Shown one piece after another: positions 7,077 through 14,834 of a stretch of DNA of 23,289 nt. The notes beneath the pieces were generated by a model, which made no database searches, was not told the origin of the DNA, and saw only the letters and a program-made list of their open reading frames with translations. Position 1 is the stretch's first letter, and the number at the start of each line of letters is the position of its first letter. The position numbers and the translations under genes were made by a program. The DNA is from Caulobacteraceae bacterium UBA6225. GTDB taxonomy: Bacteria > Pseudomonadota > Alphaproteobacteria > Caulobacterales > Caulobacteraceae. The DNA lies in the NCBI GenBank assembly GCA_002441055.1, contig DJWR01000052.1:1216-24504 (forward strand), in the 5' to 3' direction.

Positions 7077-10000
7077 ATGATCGGTCCGCTGATCGACGGC
7101 GCCATCAAGCGGCGGAAGGTGGTGCTGGGCGTTACGCTGATCGCCAGCATCTTCGGCTTCTTCGGCTATCTGGCCATGCCGCGGGAGGCCAATCCCGACA
7201 TCGACTTCCCCTTTGTTTCGGTGGTCGTCCCCTACCCTGGCGTGAGCCCGGAGGATTCCGAACGCCTGCTGGTCAAGCCGCTCGAGGTCGAACTGCAGTC
7301 GATCGAGGGGCTGAAGGAGATGAACTCTGCGGCGCGCCAGAGCATGGCGATCGTCAACCTGGAGTTCGAGGCCGACTTCGACAAGGACAAGGCCCTGGCC
7401 GAGGTCCGCGCCAAGGTGGATCTGGCCCGTGGGCGATTCCCGCCGGACGCCGAAGAACCGATCATCGAGGAAGCCAATTTCAGCGGCGAACCGATTATCG
7501 GCATCGTGTTGTCCGGAGCGGCGCCGGAGCGTGAGCTCTATCGGATCGCCCGCTCCCTGCAGGACCGGCTTGAGGCCGCCCCTGGCGTGCTGGAGGTCCA
7601 GCTGAATGGCGGCCGCGAAGAGATGCTCGAGGTCACCATCGATCCCCTGCGAATGGAGGCTTATAACGTCACCACAGGCGAGCTCGCTCAGGTCATCAGC
7701 CGCAACAACCAGCTGGTGCCCGCCGGCAATCTGCGGTCAGGCGGCAGCCAGTTCGCGGTGAAGGTGCCCGGCGTGGTCGAGGAGCCGGCCGACATCCTCA
7801 GCCTGCCCATCAAGAAGAGCGGCGACCGGGTCATCACCGTCGGCGACATCGGCGAGGTGCGGCGCACCTTCAAGGAGCCGAACTTCATCACCCGCTACAA
7901 TGGCGAGCCGGCCATGTCGCTGGAGGTGGCCAAGCGCAGCGGCTCCAACATCCTCGACACGGTCGACGCCGTCCGCGCCGTGGTGGCTGAAGAGGAGACC
8001 CGCTGGCCCGACACGATCAAGGTGTCCTACACCTATGATCAGAGCGACTTCATCCACCGGACCCTGGTGGTGCTGGAGTCTGGCCTGCTGATCGCCACCA
8101 TCCTGGTGATGATGATCATCGTCTACAGCCTGGGCATCCGGCAGGGACTGATGGTCGGCGCGGCGATCCCGGCCTGCTTCATGCTGGCCTTCCTGATGCT
8201 GAACGCCTCTGGGGTCACCCTGAACCAGATGGTCATGTTCGGCCTTGTCCTGGCAGTCGGCATCCTGGTGGACGGCGGCATCGTGGTGGTGGAGTACGCC
8301 GACCGGAAGATGGCCGAAGGCCTGCCCAAGGAGGAGGCCTTCGCCGCGGCTGGCAAGCGGATGTTCTTCCCCGTGCTGAACGGCACGCTCACGACGCTGT
8401 GCGCCTTCCTGCCGTTCATGTTCTGGAACTCGATCCCCGGCAAGTTCATGAGCTTCCTGCCCCTGACGCTGATGTACGTCCTGGGCGCCTCCATCTTCGT
8501 GGCCCTGATCTTCACCCCGGCGCTGGGTTCAATCTTCGGCCGTAAGGCGGCCGTGGATGAAGCGCACCTGGCGGAAATCGAGAAGTCCGAGCGGGGCGAT
8601 CCCCGGGAGATGTCGGGCTTCATGGGCTGGTATGCCCGCACCCTCTGGACCCTGGGAGCGGCGCCGACCCGCACCTTCGCCGCCACCCTGCTGATCGTGG
8701 TGGCGATCGTCGGCTGGTTCGCCACATCGACCCACCGGACGGAGTTCTTCCTGGAAGAGGACCCGGAGTGGGCCCAGGTCTATGTGAAGGCCCGGGGCAA
8801 CCTGTCACCTGAGGCGCATGACGTTCTGGTCCGTCAGGTCGAGGAACGACTGCTGGACGTGCCCGGCGTCGATTCCATCTACACGCGCTCAGGCGCCGCC
8901 AGTCCGGGCGGCGGTGGCGGCGGGCCGCCGAATGACACGGTGGGCCGCCTGCAGGTGGATCTGGTGGACTTCGAGGAACGGGGCGAACTGGGGGTTCGCG
9001 GCGCCGACATCGTCAACGACATCCGCACGCGCCTGACCGATCTGCCTGGCGTTCTGATCGAGGTGCGAGAGCCCCAGGGCGGACCGCCCGTGGGCAAGGA
9101 CGTTCAGGTCGAGCTGCGCAGCCAGAATCCGGAGGCGCTCAACGCCGCGGCCGATCTGATCCGCGCGCGACTGGCCTCCGATCCGGACCTCTTCGAACTG
9201 GAGGACAACCGTACGTCGCCAGGTATCGAGCTGAACCTGGCCGTCGACCGCCAGGCGGCGGGCCGCTACGGCGTCGATGTCCTGTCTGTGGGGCAGGCGA
9301 TCCAATTCGTCACCACCGGCGTGCTGGTCGGTCGCTTCCGTCCTGACGACGCCGAGGATGAACTCGATATCCGGGTCCGCTTCCCGGCCGAGGCGCGGAA
9401 CATGGCCGCCTTTGACGACCTGAAGATCTCCACCGCGCTCGGTCCCGTGCCGGCCAGCTATTTCATCCGCCAGGCGCCGGCCCAACAGGTGACCACCATC
9501 CAGCGGCGGGACGCTCAGCGTCTGGTCATTGTCCAGGCCAACGCTGTGGAGGGTGTCGCCGCCAATCAGAAGATCGCCGAACTGCGCCCGTGGCTGGAAC
9601 AGGCCGACATCAGCGACGATGTCCGCTGGAAGTTCACCGGCGCTGACGAGGAGGGCCAGGAGGCCGCCCAGTTCTTTGTGGTCGCCATGGCGGTCTCCCT
9701 GTTCCTGATGGGGGTCATTCTGCTCTGGCAGTTCAACAGCTTCTACGGCGTGGTCGTGACCCTATCAGCGGTGGCCCTGTCGACTGTCGGCGTGCTGCTG
9801 GGGGTGCAGATCAACTTCCTGGGCACGTTCAACTATGTGTCGGTGATCATGCTGGGGACCGGTATTGTCGCCCTGGCCGGGGTCGTGGTCGGCCACAACA
9901 TCGTGCTGGTGGACACCTTCTATCAGCTGCGGCGGGCCGGCTACGCGGCCGACGACGCCGCCGTCCGGGCCGCCACCCAAAGGTTCCGCCCTGTTATCCT

Positions 10001-10310
10001 GACCACCGTAGTGACGGTGGTGGGCCTGCTGCCGCTGATGTTCCAGCTGCACCCCAACTTCAGGGTCGGCCACATCGAATACCGGGCGCCGGGTTCGGAA
10101 TGGTGGGTGCAGCTTTCGGCGGCCGTGGTCTGGGGCCTGTCCTTTGCCACCCTGCTGACCCTGGTCCTGACGCCCGTCATGCTGGCCGCGCCCAAGGCCT
10201 ATGGGGAGCGGCTGAGCCGGGCCGGCGGCTGGAGTCGTCGCAAGCTTGGCCTTGCCCCGCGACAAGGACCGGCGCCCCATGAGGACGCCCTGCCCCGCGC
10301 CGCTGAATAG
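7077..10310 (+). CDS. RND efflux pump, inner-membrane permease subunit
   Basis: A 1077-residue proton-driven RND exporter, full length for the AcrB/MexB-like superfamily: TM1, large periplasmic loop, TM2-6, linker, second periplasmic loop, TM8-12. AGGAGG lies nine bases before the ATG. The TM4 motif reads VLAVGILVDGGIVVVEYADR (391-410), so only the first of the two usual relay aspartates is kept (D399) and the second is G400. In TM10 the lysine position is H940 (VVGHNIVLVD); R971 is kept. Glycine-rich insertion at about 610-617 in the second porter loop. No TolC-like gene or TetR regulator is adjacent, so the pump probably borrows an outer-membrane channel. Substrate unknown. Confidence 0.93.
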   Translation: MIGPLIDGAIKRRKVVLGVTLIASIFGFFGYLAMPREANPDIDFPFVSVVVPYPGVSPEDSERLLVKPLEVELQSIEGLKEMNSAARQSMAIVNLEFEADFDKDKALAEVRAKVDLARGRFPPDAEEPIIEEANFSGEPIIGIVLSGAAPERELYRIARSLQDRLEAAPGVLEVQLNGGREEMLEVTIDPLRMEAYNVTTGELAQVISRNNQLVPAGNLRSGGSQFAVKVPGVVEEPADILSLPIKKSGDRVITVGDIGEVRRTFKEPNFITRYNGEPAMSLEVAKRSGSNILDTVDAVRAVVAEEETRWPDTIKVSYTYDQSDFIHRTLVVLESGLLIATILVMMIIVYSLGIRQGLMVGAAIPACFMLAFLMLNASGVTLNQMVMFGLVLAVGILVDGGIVVVEYADRKMAEGLPKEEAFAAAGKRMFFPVLNGTLTTLCAFLPFMFWNSIPGKFMSFLPLTLMYVLGASIFVALIFTPALGSIFGRKAAVDEAHLAEIEKSERGDPREMSGFMGWYARTLWTLGAAPTRTFAATLLIVVAIVGWFATSTHRTEFFLEEDPEWAQVYVKARGNLSPEAHDVLVRQVEERLLDVPGVDSIYTRSGAASPGGGGGGPPNDTVGRLQVDLVDFEERGELGVRGADIVNDIRTRLTDLPGVLIEVREPQGGPPVGKDVQVELRSQNPEALNAAADLIRARLASDPDLFELEDNRTSPGIELNLAVDRQAAGRYGVDVLSVGQAIQFVTTGVLVGRFRPDDAEDELDIRVRFPAEARNMAAFDDLKISTALGPVPASYFIRQAPAQQVTTIQRRDAQRLVIVQANAVEGVAANQKIAELRPWLEQADISDDVRWKFTGADEEGQEAAQFFVVAMAVSLFLMGVILLWQFNSFYGVVVTLSAVALSTVGVLLGVQINFLGTFNYVSVIMLGTGIVALAGVVVGHNIVLVDTFYQLRRAGYAADDAAVRAATQRFRPVILTTVVTVVGLLPLMFQLHPNFRVGHIEYRAPGSEWWVQLSAAVVWGLSFATLLTLVLTPVMLAAPKAYGERLSRAGGWSRRKLGLAPRQGPAPHEDALPRAAE

Positions 10311-10313
10311 GCC

Positions 10314-12143
10314 TCAGCGCTGCCGGGTCTGGCGTCGCCACAGGGCGGCGTACTCCCCGGCGGCGGCGAGCAACTGCTCGTGGGTCCCCCGCTCGACGAC
10401 GCGGCCCCGGCGCAGCACGACGATCAGGTCGGCGTCGACGATGGTCGACAGCCTGTGGGCCACCACCAAGGTCGTGCGGCCCTGGCGCACCTTGCGCAGC
10501 GTCGCCTGGATCGCCTCCTCGGTTCGCCCGTCCAGAGCGCTTGTGGCCTCGTCGAGGATCAGCAGACGCGGATTGGCCAGCAGGGCCCGGGCGATGCCCA
10601 CCCGCTGGCGTTCGCCCCCTGAGAGCTTGAGCCCCCGCTCACCGACCCTGGTCTCAAGCCCCTCGGGCAGGGACTCAATGAAGGGCGCAAGCTCGGCGGC
10701 GGCGGCCACCGCCTCGATCTCAGCAAGGCTGGCCTCGGGTCTGCCAAAGGCGATATTGGCCCGCAGGGTGTCATTGAACAGAGCCACATCCTGCGGCACC
10801 AGGGCCACAGCCTGACGCAGGGCCTCCTGCCGCACTTGCCGCAGATCGAGCCCGTCCAGCAGAACCATCCCCTCCTGCGGATCAATCAGACGCAGGGCCA
10901 GCCGCACCGCAGTGGTCTTGCCTGCGCCTGAAGGACCAACGAGGGCGACTGTGGCTCCTGGCTCCGCGACAAAGCTGACATTCAGCAGTCCCTGACTGCG
11001 GGCGTCATGCCTGAAACCCACATCACGAAACTCCAGCCGCGCCCCGTCCGGCGCCGCGGGCGGCAGGGCCTTGGCCTGAGGGGCGTCCTGAATGTCGGGG
11101 GTGCGGTCGGTCAGGGCGACCAGCTGCTCCATATCGATGAAGGCCTGACGGATCTCCCGATAGTTGAAGCCCAGCATGTTGAGCGGCGCATAGATGCCGA
11201 TCAACAGCAGGATCGCCATGGTCACATCGCCGATGCGCATGGTTCCGGCCGCCACCTCCAGTCCGGCCAGCACGGTCATCACCGCCAGGCCGAGGTTCAG
11301 GATCACCGCCTGAGCCCCATTGAGGAGGGAGAGCGAGGTGTTGGCCTTCACCGCCGCGCCCACATAGCGGTTCAGCGCCCCGCGATAGGTGTCCACCGCC
11401 CGGGTCTCGGCGCCAAAGGTCTTGACCGTTTCGAAGTTCATCAGGGCGTCCACCGACAGGCCCGCGGCGCTGGCGTCCGCCTCGTTCAGCTCCCGCCGGT
11501 GGGACAGGCGCCAGTCGGTGATCTTGAAGGTGACCACCGCATAGATGACGACGGTCACAAGGGCGGTGGCCGCGAAACGCCAGTCCAACCGGACGATCAT
11601 CACCCCCATGGCCAGCAACAGCTCAATGGCCGTGGGGCCCAGGTTGAAGACGACGCTGCGGATCAGGAAATCCGTCGAGCGGGCGCCGCGCTCAATGATG
11701 CGCGCCAGGGTCCCGGTCTGTTTGCTCTGGTGAAAATCCAGGGAGAGGGACACCGCATGGCCGAACCCCTCCACCGCCGCCCGGGCCATGGTCGACTGGG
11801 AGACAGCGGTGAAGACGGCGTCCCTGGCGAAGGGCGCGCAGGCTGACAATAGCCGCAACCCCGCAAAGGCCAGGGCGAGACCGACAAAGGTGGCGCCCAC
11901 CATCACGGCGCCGTCCGCCACCGAGAGGGTGTTGATCGCCTCACCCAGCATGACCGGCGCAAGGACCGCGGCGACCTTGCCGACCAGCACCAGGATCACC
12001 GAGGCCGTGAGCCGAAGACGCAGTTGCGGGGCCCCCGATCGCATCACCAGGGCGCCGAGATCAGCCATGGCGGGCCAGAAACGGAAGTCGCCGGCCGGCG
12101 CCATGTCGCCGCTACGTCCGCGGGCCAGTCCGGGAGGGTTCAC
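10314..12143 (-). CDS. Atm1-type ABC exporter (fused permease/ATPase half-transporter)
   Basis: A 609-residue half-transporter that should work as a homodimer in the inner membrane. The transmembrane domain (about 45-335) carries Atm1-family signatures: FHQSKQTGTLARIIERG (137-153), MNFETVKTFGAE (235-246) and NYREIRQAFIDMEQL (327-341). The ATPase domain has Walker A GPSGAGKTT (403-411), signature LSGGERQ (507-513), Walker B LLILDE (527-532) and H-loop H563. Bacterial Atm1 proteins export glutathione conjugates and help with metal or thiol stress. I chose the GTG at 12143, with GGAG just upstream; the ATG at 12104 has no Shine-Dalgarno. It starts 13 bases after the lipoprotein gene, hence one operon. 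Confidence 0.9.
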   Translation of the reverse strand: MNPPGLARGRSGDMAPAGDFRFWPAMADLGALVMRSGAPQLRLRLTASVILVLVGKVAAVLAPVMLGEAINTLSVADGAVMVGATFVGLALAFAGLRLLSACAPFARDAVFTAVSQSTMARAAVEGFGHAVSLSLDFHQSKQTGTLARIIERGARSTDFLIRSVVFNLGPTAIELLLAMGVMIVRLDWRFAATALVTVVIYAVVTFKITDWRLSHRRELNEADASAAGLSVDALMNFETVKTFGAETRAVDTYRGALNRYVGAAVKANTSLSLLNGAQAVILNLGLAVMTVLAGLEVAAGTMRIGDVTMAILLLIGIYAPLNMLGFNYREIRQAFIDMEQLVALTDRTPDIQDAPQAKALPPAAPDGARLEFRDVGFRHDARSQGLLNVSFVAEPGATVALVGPSGAGKTTAVRLALRLIDPQEGMVLLDGLDLRQVRQEALRQAVALVPQDVALFNDTLRANIAFGRPEASLAEIEAVAAAAELAPFIESLPEGLETRVGERGLKLSGGERQRVGIARALLANPRLLILDEATSALDGRTEEAIQATLRKVRQGRTTLVVAHRLSTIVDADLIVVLRRGRVVERGTHEQLLAAAGEYAALWRRQTRQR

Positions 12144-12156
12144 GCCACGGCTCCGT

Positions 12157-12951
12157 TCAATCGAGCAACAGGGTCGACTGCAGGCCGCCGCCAGGGGTCA
12201 GCCAGTCAACCCGAAGTCCATGAGCCGTGCGGGCCGCCCGGAAGGCGCCCGTCTCTGGCGGCGGCGCAGGTGTGGCGTCCACCTCAGCCCCCAGATCGAG
12301 GGACTCGCCCTGGACGCGGATCTGGTGCGCCCCAGGCGGAACGGGGGCGCCAAAGGGGAGACTGAAATGGCCCGATGCGTCAGATCGCCCACTGGTGGAC
12401 ACAGTGCGTCCGTCGATCCGCACCGACAGAATGGCGTCCGGCGGGGCGAGTCCTGAGACCACCGCGCCCCCTTCCTCGTCAAAATCAAAGGCCGATATTC
12501 CGCGCTCTGGACCGCCCTGCAGCACCACAGCGCCCGCCCCCGCCCGCAGCAGGACCAGCCGCCCATCGGGGAGCACCAGTTGGTAGCCCTCGGCCTGAAC
12601 GGTGCGCTCGCCCACCATCATGGACAATCCAAAGATCTGCGGCTCGCCCGTCGCATTCAATCTGATCGTCCAGGCGCCATTGTCGTCCGCATCCGCCATC
12701 CGGACGTCCCCCTCCGGGGTCGCCAGCCGGATCCGCGCGCCGGACGCCGCCGTCCCGGCCAGCACGTAGCCCGCAGCCACCGGGCGCAGGGCCTGCGCCG
12801 ATGGCGGGGCCAGATAGTTTGAAGGCGCCTCGGGCTCCCGGCTCAGCGGCGATCCGGCTCCCACCTGCCCCTCGCCACAGGCGCTGAGCAGGCCAAGGGC
12901 GATCAGGGGGGGCAGGCCGCGCCTCAGGAAGGTTTGCTTGAATCGTACCAT
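12157..12951 (-). CDS. Lipoprotein with two predicted Ig-like/beta-sandwich domains, function unknown
   Basis: A 264-residue predicted lipoprotein: the hydrophobic signal ends in LLSAC (lipobox cysteine C25). A low-complexity linker is followed by two segments that look like related beta-sandwich repeats. The first is about 59-96 (VLAGTAASGARIRL ... NGAWTIRL); the second is about 163-200 (VVSGLAPPDAILSV ... SGHFSLPF). Both resemble carboxypeptidase-regulatory or Ig-like folds. I do not recognise the family. AGGG precedes the ATG. It is the first gene of a likely two-gene operon with the Atm1-type exporter, so a supporting role in the envelope is possible but unproven. Confidence 0.75.
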   Translation of the reverse strand: MVRFKQTFLRRGLPPLIALGLLSACGEGQVGAGSPLSREPEAPSNYLAPPSAQALRPVAAGYVLAGTAASGARIRLATPEGDVRMADADDNGAWTIRLNATGEPQIFGLSMMVGERTVQAEGYQLVLPDGRLVLLRAGAGAVVLQGGPERGISAFDFDEEGGAVVSGLAPPDAILSVRIDGRTVSTSGRSDASGHFSLPFGAPVPPGAHQIRVQGESLDLGAEVDATPAPPPETGAFRAARTAHGLRVDWLTPGGGLQSTLLLD

Positions 12952-13022
12952 CTCAGACCCTAGCTAAGCGGATTCCCGGCGCGCAGGGCGCGGCGACAGC
13001 CCTTTTTCGGAGCCAACACCCT

Positions 13023-13631
13023 ATGGGCGCTTCGCCCCCAAGCATCGAGTCCGTCTGCGTCTTTTGCGGCTCCTCCGACGCCGCCGCCCCCGCCCTGTTG
13101 AGCGAGGCCACGGCGTTTGGCCAGATCCTCGCCGCCCAGGGCCGGCGCCTGATCTATGGCGGCGGCGGGGTAGGTCTGATGGGGGCCTGCGCCAGGGCCG
13201 CGCATGAGGGCGGCGGGGCGGTGTTGGGGATCATCCCAGAGTTTCTGACAAGTCGAGAGCGCGCCCTCGATGTTGTCGAGACGATCGTCGTGCGTTCCAT
13301 GCATGAGCGCAAACAGATCATGTTTGAGCGGTCTGACGGCTTTGTCGTGCTGCCCGGCGGCATTGGCACCCTGGAGGAGATTATCGAGCTCCTGTCCTGG
13401 CGCCGGCTCGACCTGCATCGCAAACCCGTGGTCTTCTTCAGTCCCGAGGGCTTCTGGGACCCACTGTTCACCCTGTTGCAGCACACCGTCGACGCCCGCC
13501 TGACGCCGCCTGACTTCATGGACAGTTGGTCGGTGGCCCGAACCGTGGAGGACATCCTCCCGCTGCTCGATCATCGGCTGGATGAGGGCGACATCGAAGA
13601 GGCCGCAGTAACCACCACCCGCGTGACTTGA
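13023..13631 (+). CDS. LOG-family nucleotide 5'-monophosphate phosphoribohydrolase (TIGR00730)
   Basis: A 202-residue cytoplasmic Rossmann-like protein of the LOG (lonely guy) family. These enzymes hydrolyse N6-modified AMP, and in many bacteria other nucleoside monophosphates, to the free base and ribose 5-phosphate. The catalytic signatures are complete: SMHERK (92-97) and PGGIGTLEE (111-119), with the glycine-rich loop YGGGGVGLMG (45-54). GGAG lies about ten bases before the ATG. It stands alone, divergent from the lipoprotein operon and convergent with dksA. Bacterial members are often mislabelled lysine decarboxylase. The true substrate here is open. Confidence 0.88.
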   Translation: MGASPPSIESVCVFCGSSDAAAPALLSEATAFGQILAAQGRRLIYGGGGVGLMGACARAAHEGGGAVLGIIPEFLTSRERALDVVETIVVRSMHERKQIMFERSDGFVVLPGGIGTLEEIIELLSWRRLDLHRKPVVFFSPEGFWDPLFTLLQHTVDARLTPPDFMDSWSVARTVEDILPLLDHRLDEGDIEEAAVTTTRVT

Positions 13632-13667
13632 ATCGCTATCGAGGTCGACACGCAGACGTGACGGGCC

Positions 13668-14093
13668 TCAGTCGTCGCGGTGGACCCGCTCGCGGCGCTC
13701 GTGACGCTCCTGGGCCTCAAGGCTCAGGGTGGCGATGGGGCGGGCTTCGAGGCGGGCGATGCCGATCGGCTCGCCAGTCTCTTCGCAGTAGCCATAGCTG
13801 CCGTCCTCGATCCGACGCAGGGCCTCATCGATCTTTGAGATCAACTTGCGCTGGCGATCGCGGGTCCGGAGCTCCAGGGCTCGATCCGTCGCGGACCAGG
13901 CCCGGTCAACGTCGTCCGGCAGGTTCTCTGTCTCATTCTGAAGGTGAGAAAGGGTTTCCCGGCTCTCCTGGAAAATCTCTTCCTTCCAAGTCATGAGCTT
14001 CTGCCGAAAGTACTCGACTTGGCGTTCATTCATGAACTCTTCGTCCTCAGACGGACGATAAGAACTCTCTAAAGCCATGACAGTGGTCGCCAT
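13668..14093 (-). CDS. dksA: RNA polymerase-binding transcription factor DksA (single-cysteine form)
   Basis: A 141-residue DksA that binds in the RNA polymerase secondary channel and works with ppGpp. A long coiled coil carries the tip motif D60-D-V-D63-R-A65, matching the DxxDxA of E. coli DksA. ELRTRDRQRKLISKIDEAL and GIARLEARP are canonical. The globular zinc site keeps only the first cysteine: C103, with T106, S124 and A127 in place of the other three. Such reduced sites are known in alphaproteobacterial DksA and in Pseudomonas DksA2, so this should still be active without zinc. GAGG precedes the ATG at a good distance. It lies 72 bases after fliX on the same strand. Confidence 0.94.
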   Translation of the reverse strand: MATTVMALESSYRPSEDEEFMNERQVEYFRQKLMTWKEEIFQESRETLSHLQNETENLPDDVDRAWSATDRALELRTRDRQRKLISKIDEALRRIEDGSYGYCEETGEPIGIARLEARPIATLSLEAQERHERRERVHRDD

Positions 14094-14141
14094 AACGATA
14101 CCTCACGCCCCTGGACTGTTCCCCGGAACTTGGGAGGCGGC

Positions 14142-14169
14142 TGTATAGCAGAACTCCGACGACATTCAA
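14142..14169 (-). promoter_or_regulatory. Candidate dksA promoter
   Basis: On the minus strand TTGAAT (14164-14169) and TATACA (14142-14147) are 16 bases apart, giving a predicted start about 40 bases before the dksA ATG. The -35 overlaps the last codons of fliX. dksA could therefore be transcribed both on its own and as read-through from the cell-cycle-regulated fliX promoter. Confidence 0.45.
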
Positions 14170-14624
14170 CGCGACTCCCCTGCAGGTGACCGGACCGCGT
14201 TGCGCGCCATTTCCAGTTTGGCCAATTCCACCGCAGCTCGAGTCTCGATCTCATTGAGAACGCCCTCCAAGGCGGCATCTTCGGTGGCGGCGCGTTCCTC
14301 GCGCACCGCGCGGCTGAGTCGCTCCAGCTGGCCAAGGGAAAGTTCCCCGCTGACCAGAGCCAGCTTCACCTCGTCCAGCACATCGAGGATACGGCCCGCG
14401 CGGCTGACCGCCCGGCGACGGCGCTCCAGGGGCCCGCCCATCTCCTGCAGGGCCAACAAGGCGCTGAGCCCGCCAACTGGGGCCACTGATCCGGCCGGCG
14501 CCGCCGGCGCGGCTTGCGCCGGGCCGTTCACACTGGGGAGCCGAAACCCTTCGCCGCCAGACGAGCCCTTGGCGCGACCAGTCCCCGAGGCTGGCCCCGC
14601 CGATCCCGAACCCGAAACTTTCAT
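14166..14624 (-). CDS. fliX: Flagellar assembly regulator FliX
   Basis: A 152-residue FliX protein. In Caulobacter FliX links completion of the early flagellar basal body to activity of FlbD, the sigma54 activator of later flagellar genes. The start MKVSG, the low-complexity Gly/Ser/Ala/Pro region to about residue 50, and the conserved helical core (ERRRRAVSRAGRILDVLDEV, about 67-86) fit the family. I chose the ATG at 14624: it gives the family start and has AGGA just upstream. The GTG at 14660 lies at or before the transcript start predicted from the CtrA box. Divergent from flgI. Confidence 0.9.
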   Translation of the reverse strand: MKVSGSGSAGPASGTGRAKGSSGGEGFRLPSVNGPAQAAPAAPAGSVAPVGGLSALLALQEMGGPLERRRRAVSRAGRILDVLDEVKLALVSGELSLGQLERLSRAVREERAATEDAALEGVLNEIETRAAVELAKLEMARNAVRSPAGESR

Positions 14625-14682
14625 GCGTCCTGCTTCACCAACTGTACGCTTCACCGGCACTCTCAGCTTCGCCGCTTAGGGT

Positions 14683-14701
14683 ATGGTTAATGCCGGGCAA
14701 A
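14683..14701 (-). promoter_or_regulatory. CtrA box for fliX
   Basis: On the minus strand TTTG-N7-TTAACCAT: a perfect right half-site (14683-14690) and a degraded left half-site (14698-14701). It is centred about 70 bases before the fliX ATG. In Caulobacter fliX is an early flagellar gene under CtrA control, so the position makes sense. The left half overlaps a candidate FlbD enhancer. Confidence 0.55.
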
Positions 14702-14779
14702 ATCTGCACCGGACGCTCGGCGCCGCTCTCGCTCAGACTTCAAACCTTTGTTTTTGCGCCACTTCTTCGCGGGCCGCCC

Positions 14780-14795
14780 TGGCACGGCGCTGGCA
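14780..14795 (+). promoter_or_regulatory. Sigma54-type promoter for flgI
   Basis: TGGCAC-N5-TGGCA: the GG (14781-14782) and GC (14793-14794) pairs are exactly 12 bases apart as required for -24/-12 promoters, with one mismatch to the TTGC element. The predicted transcript start is near 14806, 29 bases before the flgI ATG. Outer-ring genes in Caulobacter are sigma54/FlbD-dependent, which matches the neighbouring fliX gene. Confidence 0.6.
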
Positions 14796-14834
14796 TGGCA
14801 TGGGCCTGACCATCCTCTGTTCCGGCGAGCGTTC

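Noticed and set aside
8885..8935. Glycine-rich run in the RND pump as a frameshift or assembly error
   Set aside because: The frame stays open on both sides and family motifs continue correctly, so it is more likely a flexible insertion.
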